Shown here one piece after another: positions 1-8,319 of a DNA stretch of 64,000 nt. The DNA is from Bacillota bacterium (GTDB taxonomy: Bacteria; Bacillota; Clostridia; Peptostreptococcales; Anaerovoracaceae). A program made the translations under genes and the position numbers. Within the stretch, counting starts at the first letter, position 1. Every line of letters starts with the position of its first letter. The stretch covers positions 18,690 to 82,689 of the forward strand of contig JAFSUI010000012.1 of NCBI GenBank assembly GCA_017445315.1, read 5' to 3'. The notes under the pieces are model-generated. The model did not search any database and was not told the origin of the DNA. It worked only from the letters and a program-made list of their open reading frames with translations.

Positions 1-1123
1 GAACCTGCGGGAAGAGTTCAATCTCGCTCGCAAGTTCGGACGCCTTCTTTCCGGAGTTTAGCATTGCCTTTACAAACTGGAGCGATGAAAGAGTGCCATC
101 GCCTGTCGTGGTATATTCAGCAAAGATAATATGTCCCGACTGCTCTCCTCCAACCATGCTTCCCGTCTCGCGCATGGATTCTATTACATATCTATCACCA
201 ACCTGAGTGACATCAACATTGCATCCTATCACTTCCTTGCAATACTTATGGAAGCCGATATTGCTCATCACAGTGGTTGTAACTCTGTTTCCTTCAAGTT
301 TTCCTTGATCCTTTAGCATCTTGGCACAGATACAAATTGTCTGATCTCCGTCGATTACATTACCGTTTTCATCAACAACTATCAGTCTATCCGCATCGCC
401 GTCATAAGCCATGCCTACATCGGCACCCACCTCTTTAACGAGCTTTTGAAGTTTCTCAGGATGAGTTGAACCAATGTCTCTATTAATATTTACACCATCG
501 GGTTCATTACCTATAACATGAACATTTGCGCCAAGTGCTCTATACACCTTTGGTGCTGTCTGGAATGCCGCACCATTTGCGCAGTCAAGCGCAACCGTCA
601 TTCCGTCCAGTCTCTCGTCTATTGTCGTAAGAAGATAATCGCAGTAAAGATCTGTCGCACTTGCTTCTTCTCTTAAACACTGACCAATACCATCTCCCGT
701 GATATTACTTGCCACATTGATACTACGAGCAATAATATCTTCAATTTTTTCTTCAATGAGATCGTCAAGCTTATATCCGTCGCCGTTGAAGAATTTAATG
801 CCATTGTATTCAAATGGGTTATGCGAAGCAGAGATGACAACTCCTGCATCCGCTCCATAATACCTGGTTAGATACGCAACTGCAGGCGTAGGAAGAACGC
901 CTACCTTTATTACATTTCCACCGACCGAGAGTATCCCTGCACAGAGTGCATTATCAAGCATATCACCGGATTTTCTCGTATCCTTTCCTACGATAAAAAG
1001 CGTATGCTTATTGTTCTTGGAAAGAACGGTTGCACCCGCCCTACCCAGTTCAAAAGCGAGTTCCGGAGTCAATTCATAGTTGGCAATTCCTCTTACTCCG
1101 TCGGTTCCAAATAAAGTCCCCAT
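1..1123 (-). CDS. glmM: Phosphoglucosamine mutase GlmM (3' end cut by window edge)
   Basis: Interconverts glucosamine-6-phosphate and glucosamine-1-phosphate, on the way to UDP-GlcNAc and peptidoglycan. The frame is open from an ATG at 1123 (AGGAGAA 6 nt upstream) to base 1, giving the first 374 residues of a family usually near 450. It begins MGTLFGTDGVRG. It carries the phosphoserine loop ISASHNP near residue 100, the metal loop YDGDADR near 240 and the sugar-binding GGEQSGH near 325. It is the last gene of the cdaA-cdaR-glmM operon; in Bacillota, GlmM and CdaR are known to modulate the cyclase CdaA. A 12-bp hairpin separates it from cdaR. Identity is secure; only the C-terminal domain is missing because of the window edge. 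Confidence 0.96.
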   Translation of the reverse strand, partial: MGTLFGTDGVRGIANYELTPELAFELGRAGATVLSKNNKHTLFIVGKDTRKSGDMLDNALCAGILSVGGNVIKVGVLPTPAVAYLTRYYGADAGVVISASHNPFEYNGIKFFNGDGYKLDDLIEEKIEDIIARSINVASNITGDGIGQCLREEASATDLYCDYLLTTIDERLDGMTVALDCANGAAFQTAPKVYRALGANVHVIGNEPDGVNINRDIGSTHPEKLQKLVKEVGADVGMAYDGDADRLIVVDENGNVIDGDQTICICAKMLKDQGKLEGNRVTTTVMSNIGFHKYCKEVIGCNVDVTQVGDRYVIESMRETGSMVGGEQSGHIIFAEYTTTGDGTLSSLQFVKAMLNSGKKASELASEIELFPQV

Positions 1124-1149
1124 ATACTTCTCCTATACGCACAAAATCC

Positions 1150-1178
1150 GGACAAAGGTGCATAACGCACCTTTGTCC
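1150..1178 (-). terminator. Intercistronic hairpin between cdaR and glmM
   Basis: GGACAAAGGTGC and GCACCTTTGTCC form a perfect 12-bp stem with a 5-nt loop. On the minus strand it is followed only by GGATTTTGTG, so it is a weak terminator at best. It more likely attenuates glmM relative to cdaA/cdaR or protects a processed end. Confidence 0.6.
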
Positions 1179-1194
1179 AGACTCCTAATAAAAA

Positions 1195-2436
1195 TCAGTT
1201 TCCGCTATTTTCTTCGCTTGCGCCTTCGCCGGAATTTTCTCCGTTATCTGCCGTAATCTCAACAAGCAAGCTCTTAGGTTCAATTTCCATGCCGTAAAGC
1301 TCTCTTGAACAATCCACCAGAATCTCTGCCTGACCGGAATTTCCCATCTTGCTTACATCTACGGAAAGCTTGAAATTATTCTTCACCAGTAGATCCAGAA
1401 CGTTCTTCTTGTCCGAAGCCTTAATTGTTATTACTGCGTCCTGCGGCAAGGTATAGACAGAACCATTTGCAATACCTTCTATGGTAACTTCGCTTGCATC
1501 AAAGGTGAATTCTTTGTCCTCAACCGGAGCAACCGTAATTGTTGCTATGGGTTCTTCTCCTTCTGCAAGAGCTATACCATCAGGGAATGTGAATTTGAGA
1601 TTGGCTTCTGTGTCAGCCTTATAGGATGAGAGATCTATCTCCTGAGCAACAAGCTTTTCAATGCCGTCCAATACATCCACATTTCCGAATATCCTTACGT
1701 TCTCCGGTGCTGTAGCCTCTCTTATAAATCTATCCTCCGTATTGTCCTTAAAGGAAACCTCAAGAGGAACAGTCTTTGTTCTTGCGAGTATAGATGATAC
1801 GGAGATGCTCTTCTGCGCAAGTCTTATACCCTGAACTTCTCTTCCTTCGGAATCAAGCGGTACAAGCTGGCATGTAGTAGCCGAAAGCGTTTCTCCGACG
1901 CTCGCTGCATCTACAACACCCTGAACCATCGCCACACGTTCCACAAGAGATTCAGCACCGCTTACGAGCACATGAGATGAACTCATACTTACCGTGCTTC
2001 CTTGCTCTCCGAGGCCAAATGTTCCTGAATACGAAATAGTTATACCTACAGGTTTCTGAGCAAGACCTTCTACCGTAACTATGGTCCTGGACACGCTTTG
2101 TTTGTTTACGGTTATTCCACTCGGAACCTTTATGGTGATGCTCATCTCATTATCTCCTCTTTGCGCGGATGCCACATTTACTGTGGCTGAGATGTCATTT
2201 GGAGTGATATAACCCAAGATTGCCCTTGCGCCTGATACCTCAAGGCTTATAAACTCTTCCTCAGCACCCGCAATCGCAAGTCCTCTCTCGTTAAGAGTTT
2301 CCTCGTACGTATAGGTTATCGGGATATTTCTTATCGTCTTTGTCTTTGATGGATTAACCTCACCGATTACATATCCCCAAATAAGCACGGCCGCGAGGAG
2401 CGAGATGATCAATCTTACTGTTTTACTGTTTAGCAT
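1195..2436 (-). CDS. cdaR: CdaA regulatory protein CdaR (YbbR-domain protein)
   Basis: Membrane-anchored extracytoplasmic protein that regulates the diadenylate cyclase CdaA. It has one N-terminal membrane helix (about residues 6-22, ending GYVIGEV). A long exported part made of successive YbbR-type beta domains follows, then an acidic Ser/Gly/Glu-rich tail. The reading frame is open to a GTG at 2460, but GGGAGGTGATC sits 8 nt before the ATG at 2436 (MLNSKTVRL), which fits the family start. With this start the gene overlaps the end of cdaA by 14 nt, indicating translational coupling. The order cdaA-cdaR-glmM is the classic Bacillota arrangement. About 413 aa, in the family range. Confidence 0.93.
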   Translation of the reverse strand: MLNSKTVRLIISLLAAVLIWGYVIGEVNPSKTKTIRNIPITYTYEETLNERGLAIAGAEEEFISLEVSGARAILGYITPNDISATVNVASAQRGDNEMSITIKVPSGITVNKQSVSRTIVTVEGLAQKPVGITISYSGTFGLGEQGSTVSMSSSHVLVSGAESLVERVAMVQGVVDAASVGETLSATTCQLVPLDSEGREVQGIRLAQKSISVSSILARTKTVPLEVSFKDNTEDRFIREATAPENVRIFGNVDVLDGIEKLVAQEIDLSSYKADTEANLKFTFPDGIALAEGEEPIATITVAPVEDKEFTFDASEVTIEGIANGSVYTLPQDAVITIKASDKKNVLDLLVKNNFKLSVDVSKMGNSGQAEILVDCSRELYGMEIEPKSLLVEITADNGENSGEGASEENSGN

Positions 2437-3274
2437 TCTGATCACCTCCCAAGAGAACACTCTTTATTCTGGAAAGGAAACCGGCACTCTCTTCTTGCTC
2501 AGCCAGATACAGGTTAAGAAGAATCTTCTCAAGTTCCTTTGCGTCAAGGAATCGATTTAACTTGCCTTCCTTGGCCATGGATATAACACCGTTTTCCTCA
2601 CTTACTATCAAAGCGATGGCATCGGAGTTTTCCGTAATACCAATTGCGGCTCTATGTCTTGTTCCTAGTTCTTTGTTTAAATCCAATCTTCCGGACAAAG
2701 GAAGTACGCAGCCTGCGGCATAAAGCTTGTCGTTTCTGATTATTGCAGCGCCGTCATGCATCGGTGATCCTTTGTAGAAGATGTTTCCCAGAAGCTCCGC
2801 CGTAATATCGGCATTTACAATGGTTCCACTCTCAGCGATATCTCCGAGAGATACCTGGTTTTCTATAACTATAAGCGCACCTGTACGGGTTGCCGAAAAA
2901 CTATCTACGGCTTCTACGATTGCGTCAATCAATTCTTTGGCTTTGTTCTTGTCGAGTTTGGCTAGTCGTCCGTAAATCATGGATCCACGGCCCATGTATT
3001 CAAGGGCCCTTCTAAGTTCCGGCTGGAAGATGATGATTATGGCAATCAATCCAAATGTTGTTGCTCCCTTTAGAATCCAGTTAAGAGCGTTAAGCTCCAG
3101 GAAATCCGACAACAAGAAAAGCGCAGCAAGCATTATAAGGCCTCTTACGAGCTGCTGCGCTCTTGTTTCTTTTATGAATCCCAGTACCAGATAGATAATG
3201 AAGGCAACAACAAGTACGTCCAAGACGTCAGCAATGCCTATATCACTTATTATGTTGGCAAAAAAGTCCTTCAT
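2423..3274 (-). CDS. cdaA: Diadenylate cyclase CdaA (c-di-AMP synthase)
   Basis: Makes c-di-AMP from two ATP; this messenger controls potassium and osmolyte uptake and wall homeostasis in Bacillota. Three N-terminal membrane helices span roughly residues 10-85 and end in the FQPELRRALE linker. The DisA_N catalytic domain follows, with the DGA motif (MHDGAAII, about residue 175) and the RHR motif (GTRHRAAIG, about 205). The length of 283 aa is typical. The start has a modest AAGGG site upstream. It is the first gene of the cdaA-cdaR-glmM operon and follows hpf with a 77-bp gap in which no clear promoter is seen. Confidence 0.95.
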   Translation of the reverse strand: MKDFFANIISDIGIADVLDVLVVAFIIYLVLGFIKETRAQQLVRGLIMLAALFLLSDFLELNALNWILKGATTFGLIAIIIIFQPELRRALEYMGRGSMIYGRLAKLDKNKAKELIDAIVEAVDSFSATRTGALIVIENQVSLGDIAESGTIVNADITAELLGNIFYKGSPMHDGAAIIRNDKLYAAGCVLPLSGRLDLNKELGTRHRAAIGITENSDAIALIVSEENGVISMAKEGKLNRFLDAKELEKILLNLYLAEQEESAGFLSRIKSVLLGGDQNAKQ

Positions 3275-3351
3275 CTGTACCCTTATGATTTCTACTTCCC
3301 CTAGTTATAACTAAATATCTTATGGCCTCCCCTTGCCATCAACTCGCCTGA

Positions 3352-3873
3352 TTATTCGGCAGTTGTCAAAAGACCGTAGTCTTCGTCGTTTCTCTTATAT
3401 ACAACGCTTACTGAATGTGTATCCACGTCCTCAAATACGTAGAAGTCGTGTCCGATCATTTCCATCTCTAGAGTTGCTTCTTCTACGCTCATCGGTTGCA
3501 AGAACAGTCTCTTTGTCTTTACAACCCTTGCTTCTTCCTCTTCTATCGCAGGAATCTCCTCAAATCTTACGGACTGGTTGTCCTGATACTTTTTCTGGAG
3601 CTTGCCCTTGAATTTTGACATCTGGCGAGAAAGCTTATCTATGGCCTTGTCGAGGCCTTCATAAATATCGTCAGCCACCTGCTCTGTTCTAAACTGCGCA
3701 CCCTTGGCATTGATATTGATTTCGATTTTTTCTTTGTTCTTTTCCTGGGATAAAACTACTTTTGCATCGATGTCATCAGAAAAATACTTCTCAAGCTTTT
3801 CCAATTTCTTGTCAATGGTATCTTCCAAATGCTGATATGTGTTGAAATTTTTACCGGTAATTTTGATGTTCAT
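3352..3873 (-). CDS. hpf: Long-form ribosome hibernation promoting factor
   Basis: Binds the 30S decoding centre and pairs ribosomes into inactive 100S dimers in slow growth. The N-terminal beta-alpha-beta domain (MNIKITGKNF, about residues 1-100) is followed by a charged linker and the C-terminal dimerisation domain (about 118-173, with MSVEEATLEMEMIGHDFYVF). At 173 aa it is the long form, which dimerises ribosomes without RMF. AAAGGAGG lies 8 nt before the ATG. A probable promoter with an extended -10 (TGATAGAAT, minus strand, 3920-3928) lies upstream. The mRNA leader carries a small hairpin near 3890-3905. Confidence 0.95.
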   Translation of the reverse strand: MNIKITGKNFNTYQHLEDTIDKKLEKLEKYFSDDIDAKVVLSQEKNKEKIEININAKGAQFRTEQVADDIYEGLDKAIDKLSRQMSKFKGKLQKKYQDNQSVRFEEIPAIEEEEARVVKTKRLFLQPMSVEEATLEMEMIGHDFYVFEDVDTHSVSVVYKRNDEDYGLLTTAE

Positions 3874-3919
3874 CCGATACCTCCTTTACTTTGCTCCTGA
3901 TGGAGCGACACTTTTTTCT

Positions 3920-3947
3920 ATTCTATCATATATTTAATAAAAACAAA
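3920..3947 (-). promoter_or_regulatory. Putative hpf promoter
   Basis: On the minus strand TAGAAT (3920-3925), preceded by a TG dinucleotide, lies 16 nt downstream of TTTGTT (3942-3947). The -35 match is weak but the extended -10 is good and it is correctly placed for hpf. Confidence 0.45.
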
Positions 3948-4015
3948 AGACGCGACCCCTAGAAAATCGCGACTTTTCAACAAAAAAACATGTTTCTTCA
4001 AGATTTCTTCACATA

Positions 4016-4201
4016 GAGCCCTTTGGGACTGCCTGCCTGACCTGGTCTTTGCCCCCACACTTGCCTTGATCGGGTTTCCCGAGGACTTACTTCTAAACTA
4101 TGCCATGATCACTACAGCCTCTCGCCGTAGCTTACGTGGATCCCTTTGCCCATAGCTGGCTTGGATTTTCAACCACAGACACAGGCAGTCCCAAGGAGCT
4201 C
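4016..4201 (-). ncRNA. Structured RNA with long closing helix, candidate 6S RNA
   Basis: This fills most of the 358-bp gap between comFC and hpf, where no gene is present. The two ends are complementary: 4023-4035 and 4182-4194 form 13 perfect pairs, extended outward to about 19 of 20. Inside are a 7-bp hairpin at 4112-4130 (CTACGGC / GCTGTAG) and a 5-bp hairpin at 4070-4082. A rod of about 186 nt with a long terminal stem and internal loops is the architecture of 6S RNA, which sequesters the vegetative RNA polymerase. The minus strand is preferred because it is purine-rich, has TATAGA just before its 5' end, and runs into a GC hairpin followed by T-rich sequence near 3935-3970. I cannot align it to a family by eye; the 6S name is a hypothesis. 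Confidence 0.5.
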
Positions 4202-4231
4202 TATAAAAAGACTTTTCTTGATATATTTTCT

Positions 4232-5032
4232 TCAGATGACTTCTTCAGATAGCTTAATCGCTTCGCGCCACTCTCTTCCCGCAAAGGCGATAAGGCTAAC
4301 GCTCTTTGGCTTTCCCTTTTCAATGGCACGCCTACACTCTCTCGCGGTGCTTCCCGTGGTGAAAAAATCATCTACGAGCATTATATCCTTATCTTGGACC
4401 AAATCAATACTGGCCTTAATAAGTTCCATGCTCCCGGCTATGGTTTCTGCTCTTTCCGCAGCACCTAGTCCCCTCAGCGCCTTGGTCTCATGGACTCTTA
4501 AAAGAACATCCGAAAGCTTTAGGTCCATTTCCTTTGCAAGATACTTTCCAATTAGCTTGGATTGATTGAAGCCTCTTACCAAGTATTTGTTCTCGTGTAG
4601 AGGAACCGGAACAATAAGCATATTCTCGTCGGAACTTTTAAAACCTTCTATCCGCAGTCTATCCGCCATTATGCGTGCAATATCTCTTGCGATATATTTA
4701 TGACCGTCGTATTTGAAGGCAAAGATTATGCTTCGCTCGTAGATACCGTAATCCGCACAGCGCATTACCCTCATGCCATCAATATTTCTCGGCTCATCCA
4801 CATTCCATCTAATATGCTCCATGCAGTGGTCGCATAAGGAATAGCTCCTAGTTGAATCGATAATATTGCCGCAGCAGATACAATATAGCTGATGCGGAAA
4901 AACTACCTCTGAAATCACGCTAGCGATTTTTTCTACGCCATGAAATAGTCTTTCTGCAATTTCATCTGAACTACCCTGCATAATATCCTGCGCCGAGGTT
5001 AAAAAACTGTTTTCTTGTTTGTCGGCTTTCAC
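4232..5032 (-). CDS. ComFC-like phosphoribosyltransferase
   Basis: Belongs to the ComF family, required for DNA uptake in competent bacteria though widely kept in non-competent ones. A zinc-ribbon-like segment (CICCGN about residue 51, CDHC about residue 72) precedes a PRTase fold with the PRPP loop VDDFFTTGSTARE near residue 222. The listed GTG start (5032) has only a weak ribosome site. An in-frame ATG at 4981 preceded by AGGA is an alternative, and the family core is unaffected. No comFA helicase gene is adjacent, so the role in competence is unproven. The gene stops 30 bp before the structured RNA at 4016-4201. Confidence 0.85.
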   Translation of the reverse strand: MKADKQENSFLTSAQDIMQGSSDEIAERLFHGVEKIASVISEVVFPHQLYCICCGNIIDSTRSYSLCDHCMEHIRWNVDEPRNIDGMRVMRCADYGIYERSIIFAFKYDGHKYIARDIARIMADRLRIEGFKSSDENMLIVPVPLHENKYLVRGFNQSKLIGKYLAKEMDLKLSDVLLRVHETKALRGLGAAERAETIAGSMELIKASIDLVQDKDIMLVDDFFTTGSTARECRRAIEKGKPKSVSLIAFAGREWREAIKLSEEVI

Positions 5033-5075
5033 TCTTAAAGTGTAGCCGAAAAATGTGTGGATTCTGTGTCAAATA

Positions 5076-5098
5076 TTGTATGAGATTTTCCCATACAA
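5076..5098. promoter_or_regulatory. Inverted repeat upstream of comFC
   Basis: TTGTATG and CATACAA are perfect 7-bp arms separated by 9 bp, in the 80-bp gap between larC and comFC. There is no T-run on either side, so an operator is more likely than a terminator. A TTGACA lies next to it on the minus strand, but no well-spaced -10 was found. Confidence 0.35.
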
Positions 5099-5112
5099 AT
5101 GCCTATTATTAT

Positions 5113-5976
5113 CTACTCTTCATCCGAGTTAATTATCATTGCTCTCAAAATTCCCGGCGGGTCATAATCGCGCTTTCCAGCTCCCATTCCAACGCGCTCT
5201 ATCGTGAATGATCCAGGTAATTCATTTTTTGTCATGGTTGCCGCAAGAAAAGCCGCTCCTGTCGGAGTTACAAACTCACCTTCTCTATCGACTATCTTGA
5301 GAGGAAGCTTGTGCGCCGCAGCAATATTGGTAACCGCAGGTACAGGAACAGGGATTACGCCATGCTGACACCTCACGCTACCCGTGCCTTCACTTATTGA
5401 TTTTACAATAACCTCGTCAACCGCAAGATTATCAAGGCATACCGCCGCAGCAATTACATCAACTATAGAGTCTATTGCGCCGACCTCATGAAAATGAACG
5501 TCATCAATAGATGTGCCATGCGCCTTTGCCTCTGCTTCAGCAAGAATATCAAAGACCTTGCACGCGATATGCTTGGCATTATCCGTGATATTCAAATCAT
5601 TTATTATATTTTTTATGTCATCTGGGTTTCTATGTTCATGATGATGATGGCGATGATAGTCGTGTTGATGATGGTGATGCTCATCATGATCGTGATGGTG
5701 ATGCTCATGGTCATGGTGTTGGTGCTCATGACCATATAGATAATCCATATCGTGATCGTGGTTCTCGTGATCCACATCAAGCACGACATCAAAATCGCAG
5801 CAGTCTAGCCCCGATTTTTTAACGCGGCTTATTTTAACCTCAAAACTACTATCGTCTATCCCTTCAAGCGCATTCATAAGAACTGCTTCCGATGCACCTG
5901 CATCGAGAAGTGCCGCAACGGTCATATCGCCGCTTATTCCGGTATTGCATTCAAAATACAAACTTCTCTTTGACAC
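5113..5976 (-). CDS. larC: LarC1-type nickel insertion protein, lacking LarC2 domain
   Basis: LarC is the CTP-dependent nickel insertase that finishes the nickel-pincer nucleotide cofactor of lactate racemase and relatives. Family start signature SLYFECNTGISGDM, then a long His/Asp/Glu-rich metal-binding segment (about residues 75-115), then VHFHEVGAIDSIVDV and GEFVTPTGAA. The frame is open to an ATG at 6000, but AAGGAG sits 6 nt before a GTG at 5976, giving 287 aa. Full LarC is about 400 aa; in Lactiplantibacillus it is made from larC1 plus larC2 by programmed frameshifting. Here the stop is followed by 80 bp and then comFC, so no LarC2 part exists in any frame. larB and larE are not in the window. 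Confidence 0.85.
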   Translation of the reverse strand: MSKRSLYFECNTGISGDMTVAALLDAGASEAVLMNALEGIDDSSFEVKISRVKKSGLDCCDFDVVLDVDHENHDHDMDYLYGHEHQHHDHEHHHHDHDEHHHHQHDYHRHHHHEHRNPDDIKNIINDLNITDNAKHIACKVFDILAEAEAKAHGTSIDDVHFHEVGAIDSIVDVIAAAVCLDNLAVDEVIVKSISEGTGSVRCQHGVIPVPVPAVTNIAAAHKLPLKIVDREGEFVTPTGAAFLAATMTKNELPGSFTIERVGMGAGKRDYDPPGILRAMIINSDEE

Positions 5977-6044
5977 TTCGTACTCCTTCCATTTCAACAT
6001 ACGCTAACATATTATTCTATTCTATTCAGTATCTCTATATTTTT

Positions 6045-8267
6045 TTAGATACTCTTTTCTCCGCTAAGAACCTGAGCAAGCCTTACGCGTAGTCCGGAGT
6101 ATCTTTCTTTGATTCTATTGTTATCAACCATTGCCTGAAGACGTCTGAACGAACCGCAGAGAACCACCGCTTCTTTTCCCCTCGTGACCGCGGTATAGAG
6201 GAGATTTCTCGTTGCGAGCATCGGAGGAACATTTGCAATCGGCATGACCACAATTGGAAACTCACTTCCCTGGCTCTTATGAACGGTTAGCGCATAAGCG
6301 AGTTCAAGTTCTTCCAGTCCCGCGGCATCGTACTCTACATATCTATCTTCATCAAAGATTACAGTGACCTTTCCATATTCATTATCGATATTGCTGATAT
6401 ATCCCATGTCGCCGTTAAATATGCCCTCACCCTCGGATAAATCGCGACGCCTGCGCCAGCCTATCTGATAATTGTTTCTTATCTGCATTACCTTGTCGCC
6501 TTTACGGAAGATTCTGTCGCCGGATTTCTTTTCGGGTTTATCTGGTGCAGGTGGATTTAATTTTGCTTGTAGAAGTTTATTTAGAGAAACGGTACCGAGT
6601 TCTCCCTTTCTCGTCGGCGTCAAAACCTGAATGTCCTTCTTTGGATCTGCCTCTTTGAAAAATGCAGGAAGCCTCGTTTCAACCAGGCTCACGACCAAAT
6701 CCGAAATGGCACTTTCACCTGCCATTTCCATAAAGAAGAAATCTTTTCCCTTCTCGTTGACAGAAGGATACTCGCCTTTATTTATTCTATGAGCATTTAC
6801 TACGATTAGACTTTCCTCTGCCTGCCTAAAAATCTCCGTGAGCCTCGTAACTCCTACAAACTCGCTATCTATAACATCAAGAAGAACGCTTCCCGCGCCA
6901 ACAGACGGGAGCTGGTCGCTATCTCCGATTAATATAAGTCGCGTTCCGGTTTTTATCGCATCCGTAAGTCCTGCCATGAGCATCACATCTATCATTGATG
7001 TTTCGTCTATAAGAATCACATCGTAGTCAAGTTGATCCTCAGAGTTCTTCTTAAAACGCATGTCGTCGATTTCTTCAGAGTAATAATACTCAAGCAAACG
7101 ATGGATGGTCTGCGCAAATCTTCCGCTGGTTTCTGTTATTCTCTTTGCTGCTCTTCCTGTTGGTGCTGCGATTGCGGTCTTAAGTCCGCTCTTTTCAAAG
7201 ATATTAATTATCGCGTTTATTATCGTCGTCTTACCTGTACCGGGACCACCCGTTATTACGGAAACACCATCCGCAACCGACGCAGTAACCGCACGTTTTT
7301 GTTTTACGGAGAGTTCAATTCTGTTTTCAACCTCTGCCTGTCGTATCATATTGTCCAGATTTGTTGCGATAGGCTTTAGACTTCCATTACTTAATCTTAT
7401 TAGATTTGACACTACTCGTAGTTCTGCGGCATAGTAATAAAAAAGATAGCAGACTTCTTCACCGTCAAGATTATCTACTTTGATGTCACCGTTAAATGCG
7501 ACCTCAACTATTCCATCGTCAACTCGCTCGCCCGAAACATCGAGAAGCTCCGACACCATATTCTTTAATTGCTCGCGAGGAAGATAGGTGTTCCCCTCTC
7601 CTGCAGCAAACTGAAGCGCATATTTTATTCCGCTGTTTATTCTGAACGGACTATCTTCTTCTACACCCATGATGCGTCCGATATTATCTGCCTTCTTAAA
7701 ACCAAACCCCGGAACTTCGTCAATTAACCTATAAGGATTTTCTTCTATGATTGCGAGTGCATCCTTTCCGTAGGCCTTATAAAGCCTCATGGCCTGCGCC
7801 GCAGAGAGTCCATACTCTTGGAACGCCAGACTTATTTTTGAAAACTCTCGCTTCTCAGCAAAGGACTCTATTATTGTTTCAGCAGTCTTCGCGCCGATTC
7901 CTTTGACCTTTAAAAGTCGCTCGGGTTCCTCGTCTATTACGCGCAATGTATCTTCTCCGAATGCCGCAATCAAATTTGCTGCAGTTGACGGTCCGACGCC
8001 TTTGATCATTCCCGAGCTCAAGAAATCAAAGATGGCATCTATTCCGGTAGGTAACACTTCTTCAAACTCGGTAAATACAAACTGTTCGCCGTATGTGGAA
8101 TGATTCTTAAATGAACCTCTCAGTTTAAAATGCGCACCCTTATGGCAATCCGGAAGATTTCCGACAACAGTAAAATACTCCGTATCCGTTTCCATAACAG
8201 CTACGGTGTATCCATTTTCTTCATTCCTAAAGATTATTTCTACTATGCTGCCGACTCTTTCTTCCAT
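6045..8267 (-). CDS. recD2: RecD2-type SF1B DNA helicase
   Basis: 5'-3' helicase of the RecD-like family found without RecBC, involved in replication fork and mismatch repair processes. It has an N-terminal OB-like and helix-hairpin-helix region (GMIKGVGPSTA, VKGIGAKTA). Walker A is ITGGPGTGKTT, Walker B ILIDETSMID, motif III LILIGDSDQLPSVG, and a C-terminal motif ALTVHKSQGSEFP. The longest frame begins at 8306 inside the hairpin that follows yhaM. I prefer the ATG at 8267 (MEERVGSIVEI), which matches family N-termini, although its ribosome site is weak; 8279 is another possibility. Last gene of a regulator-yhaM-recD2 unit. Confidence 0.92.
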   Translation of the reverse strand: MEERVGSIVEIIFRNEENGYTVAVMETDTEYFTVVGNLPDCHKGAHFKLRGSFKNHSTYGEQFVFTEFEEVLPTGIDAIFDFLSSGMIKGVGPSTAANLIAAFGEDTLRVIDEEPERLLKVKGIGAKTAETIIESFAEKREFSKISLAFQEYGLSAAQAMRLYKAYGKDALAIIEENPYRLIDEVPGFGFKKADNIGRIMGVEEDSPFRINSGIKYALQFAAGEGNTYLPREQLKNMVSELLDVSGERVDDGIVEVAFNGDIKVDNLDGEEVCYLFYYYAAELRVVSNLIRLSNGSLKPIATNLDNMIRQAEVENRIELSVKQKRAVTASVADGVSVITGGPGTGKTTIINAIINIFEKSGLKTAIAAPTGRAAKRITETSGRFAQTIHRLLEYYYSEEIDDMRFKKNSEDQLDYDVILIDETSMIDVMLMAGLTDAIKTGTRLILIGDSDQLPSVGAGSVLLDVIDSEFVGVTRLTEIFRQAEESLIVVNAHRINKGEYPSVNEKGKDFFFMEMAGESAISDLVVSLVETRLPAFFKEADPKKDIQVLTPTRKGELGTVSLNKLLQAKLNPPAPDKPEKKSGDRIFRKGDKVMQIRNNYQIGWRRRRDLSEGEGIFNGDMGYISNIDNEYGKVTVIFDEDRYVEYDAAGLEELELAYALTVHKSQGSEFPIVVMPIANVPPMLATRNLLYTAVTRGKEAVVLCGSFRRLQAMVDNNRIKERYSGLRVRLAQVLSGEKSI

Positions 8268-8290
8268 AAGCCAATCCATCAATAAAATTT

Positions 8291-8311
8291 GCCCGATGTC
8301 ATGCATCGGGC
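8291..8311 (-). terminator. Hairpin between yhaM and recD2
   Basis: GCCCGATG and CATCGGGC form a perfect 8-bp stem with a 5-nt loop, followed on the minus strand by AAATTTTATT. It may partially terminate transcription before recD2. The spurious upstream recD2 ATG lies inside it. Confidence 0.55.
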
Positions 8312-8319
8312 TCTTCTCT

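Noticed and set aside
4146-4565. 139-aa plus-strand frame over the structured RNA and comFC
   Set aside because: Antisense to comFC, Ser/Leu-rich shadow frame with no ribosome site.
5488-5739. Met/Ile/Val-rich plus-strand frame opposite the larC His tract
   Set aside because: It is the complement of His codons (ATG/GTG runs), which mimics membrane helices. The same applies to the plus-strand frame at 48985-49686.
8268-8306. recD2 start at 8306
   Set aside because: The ATG lies inside an 8-bp hairpin with no ribosome site; family N-termini match the later ATG.
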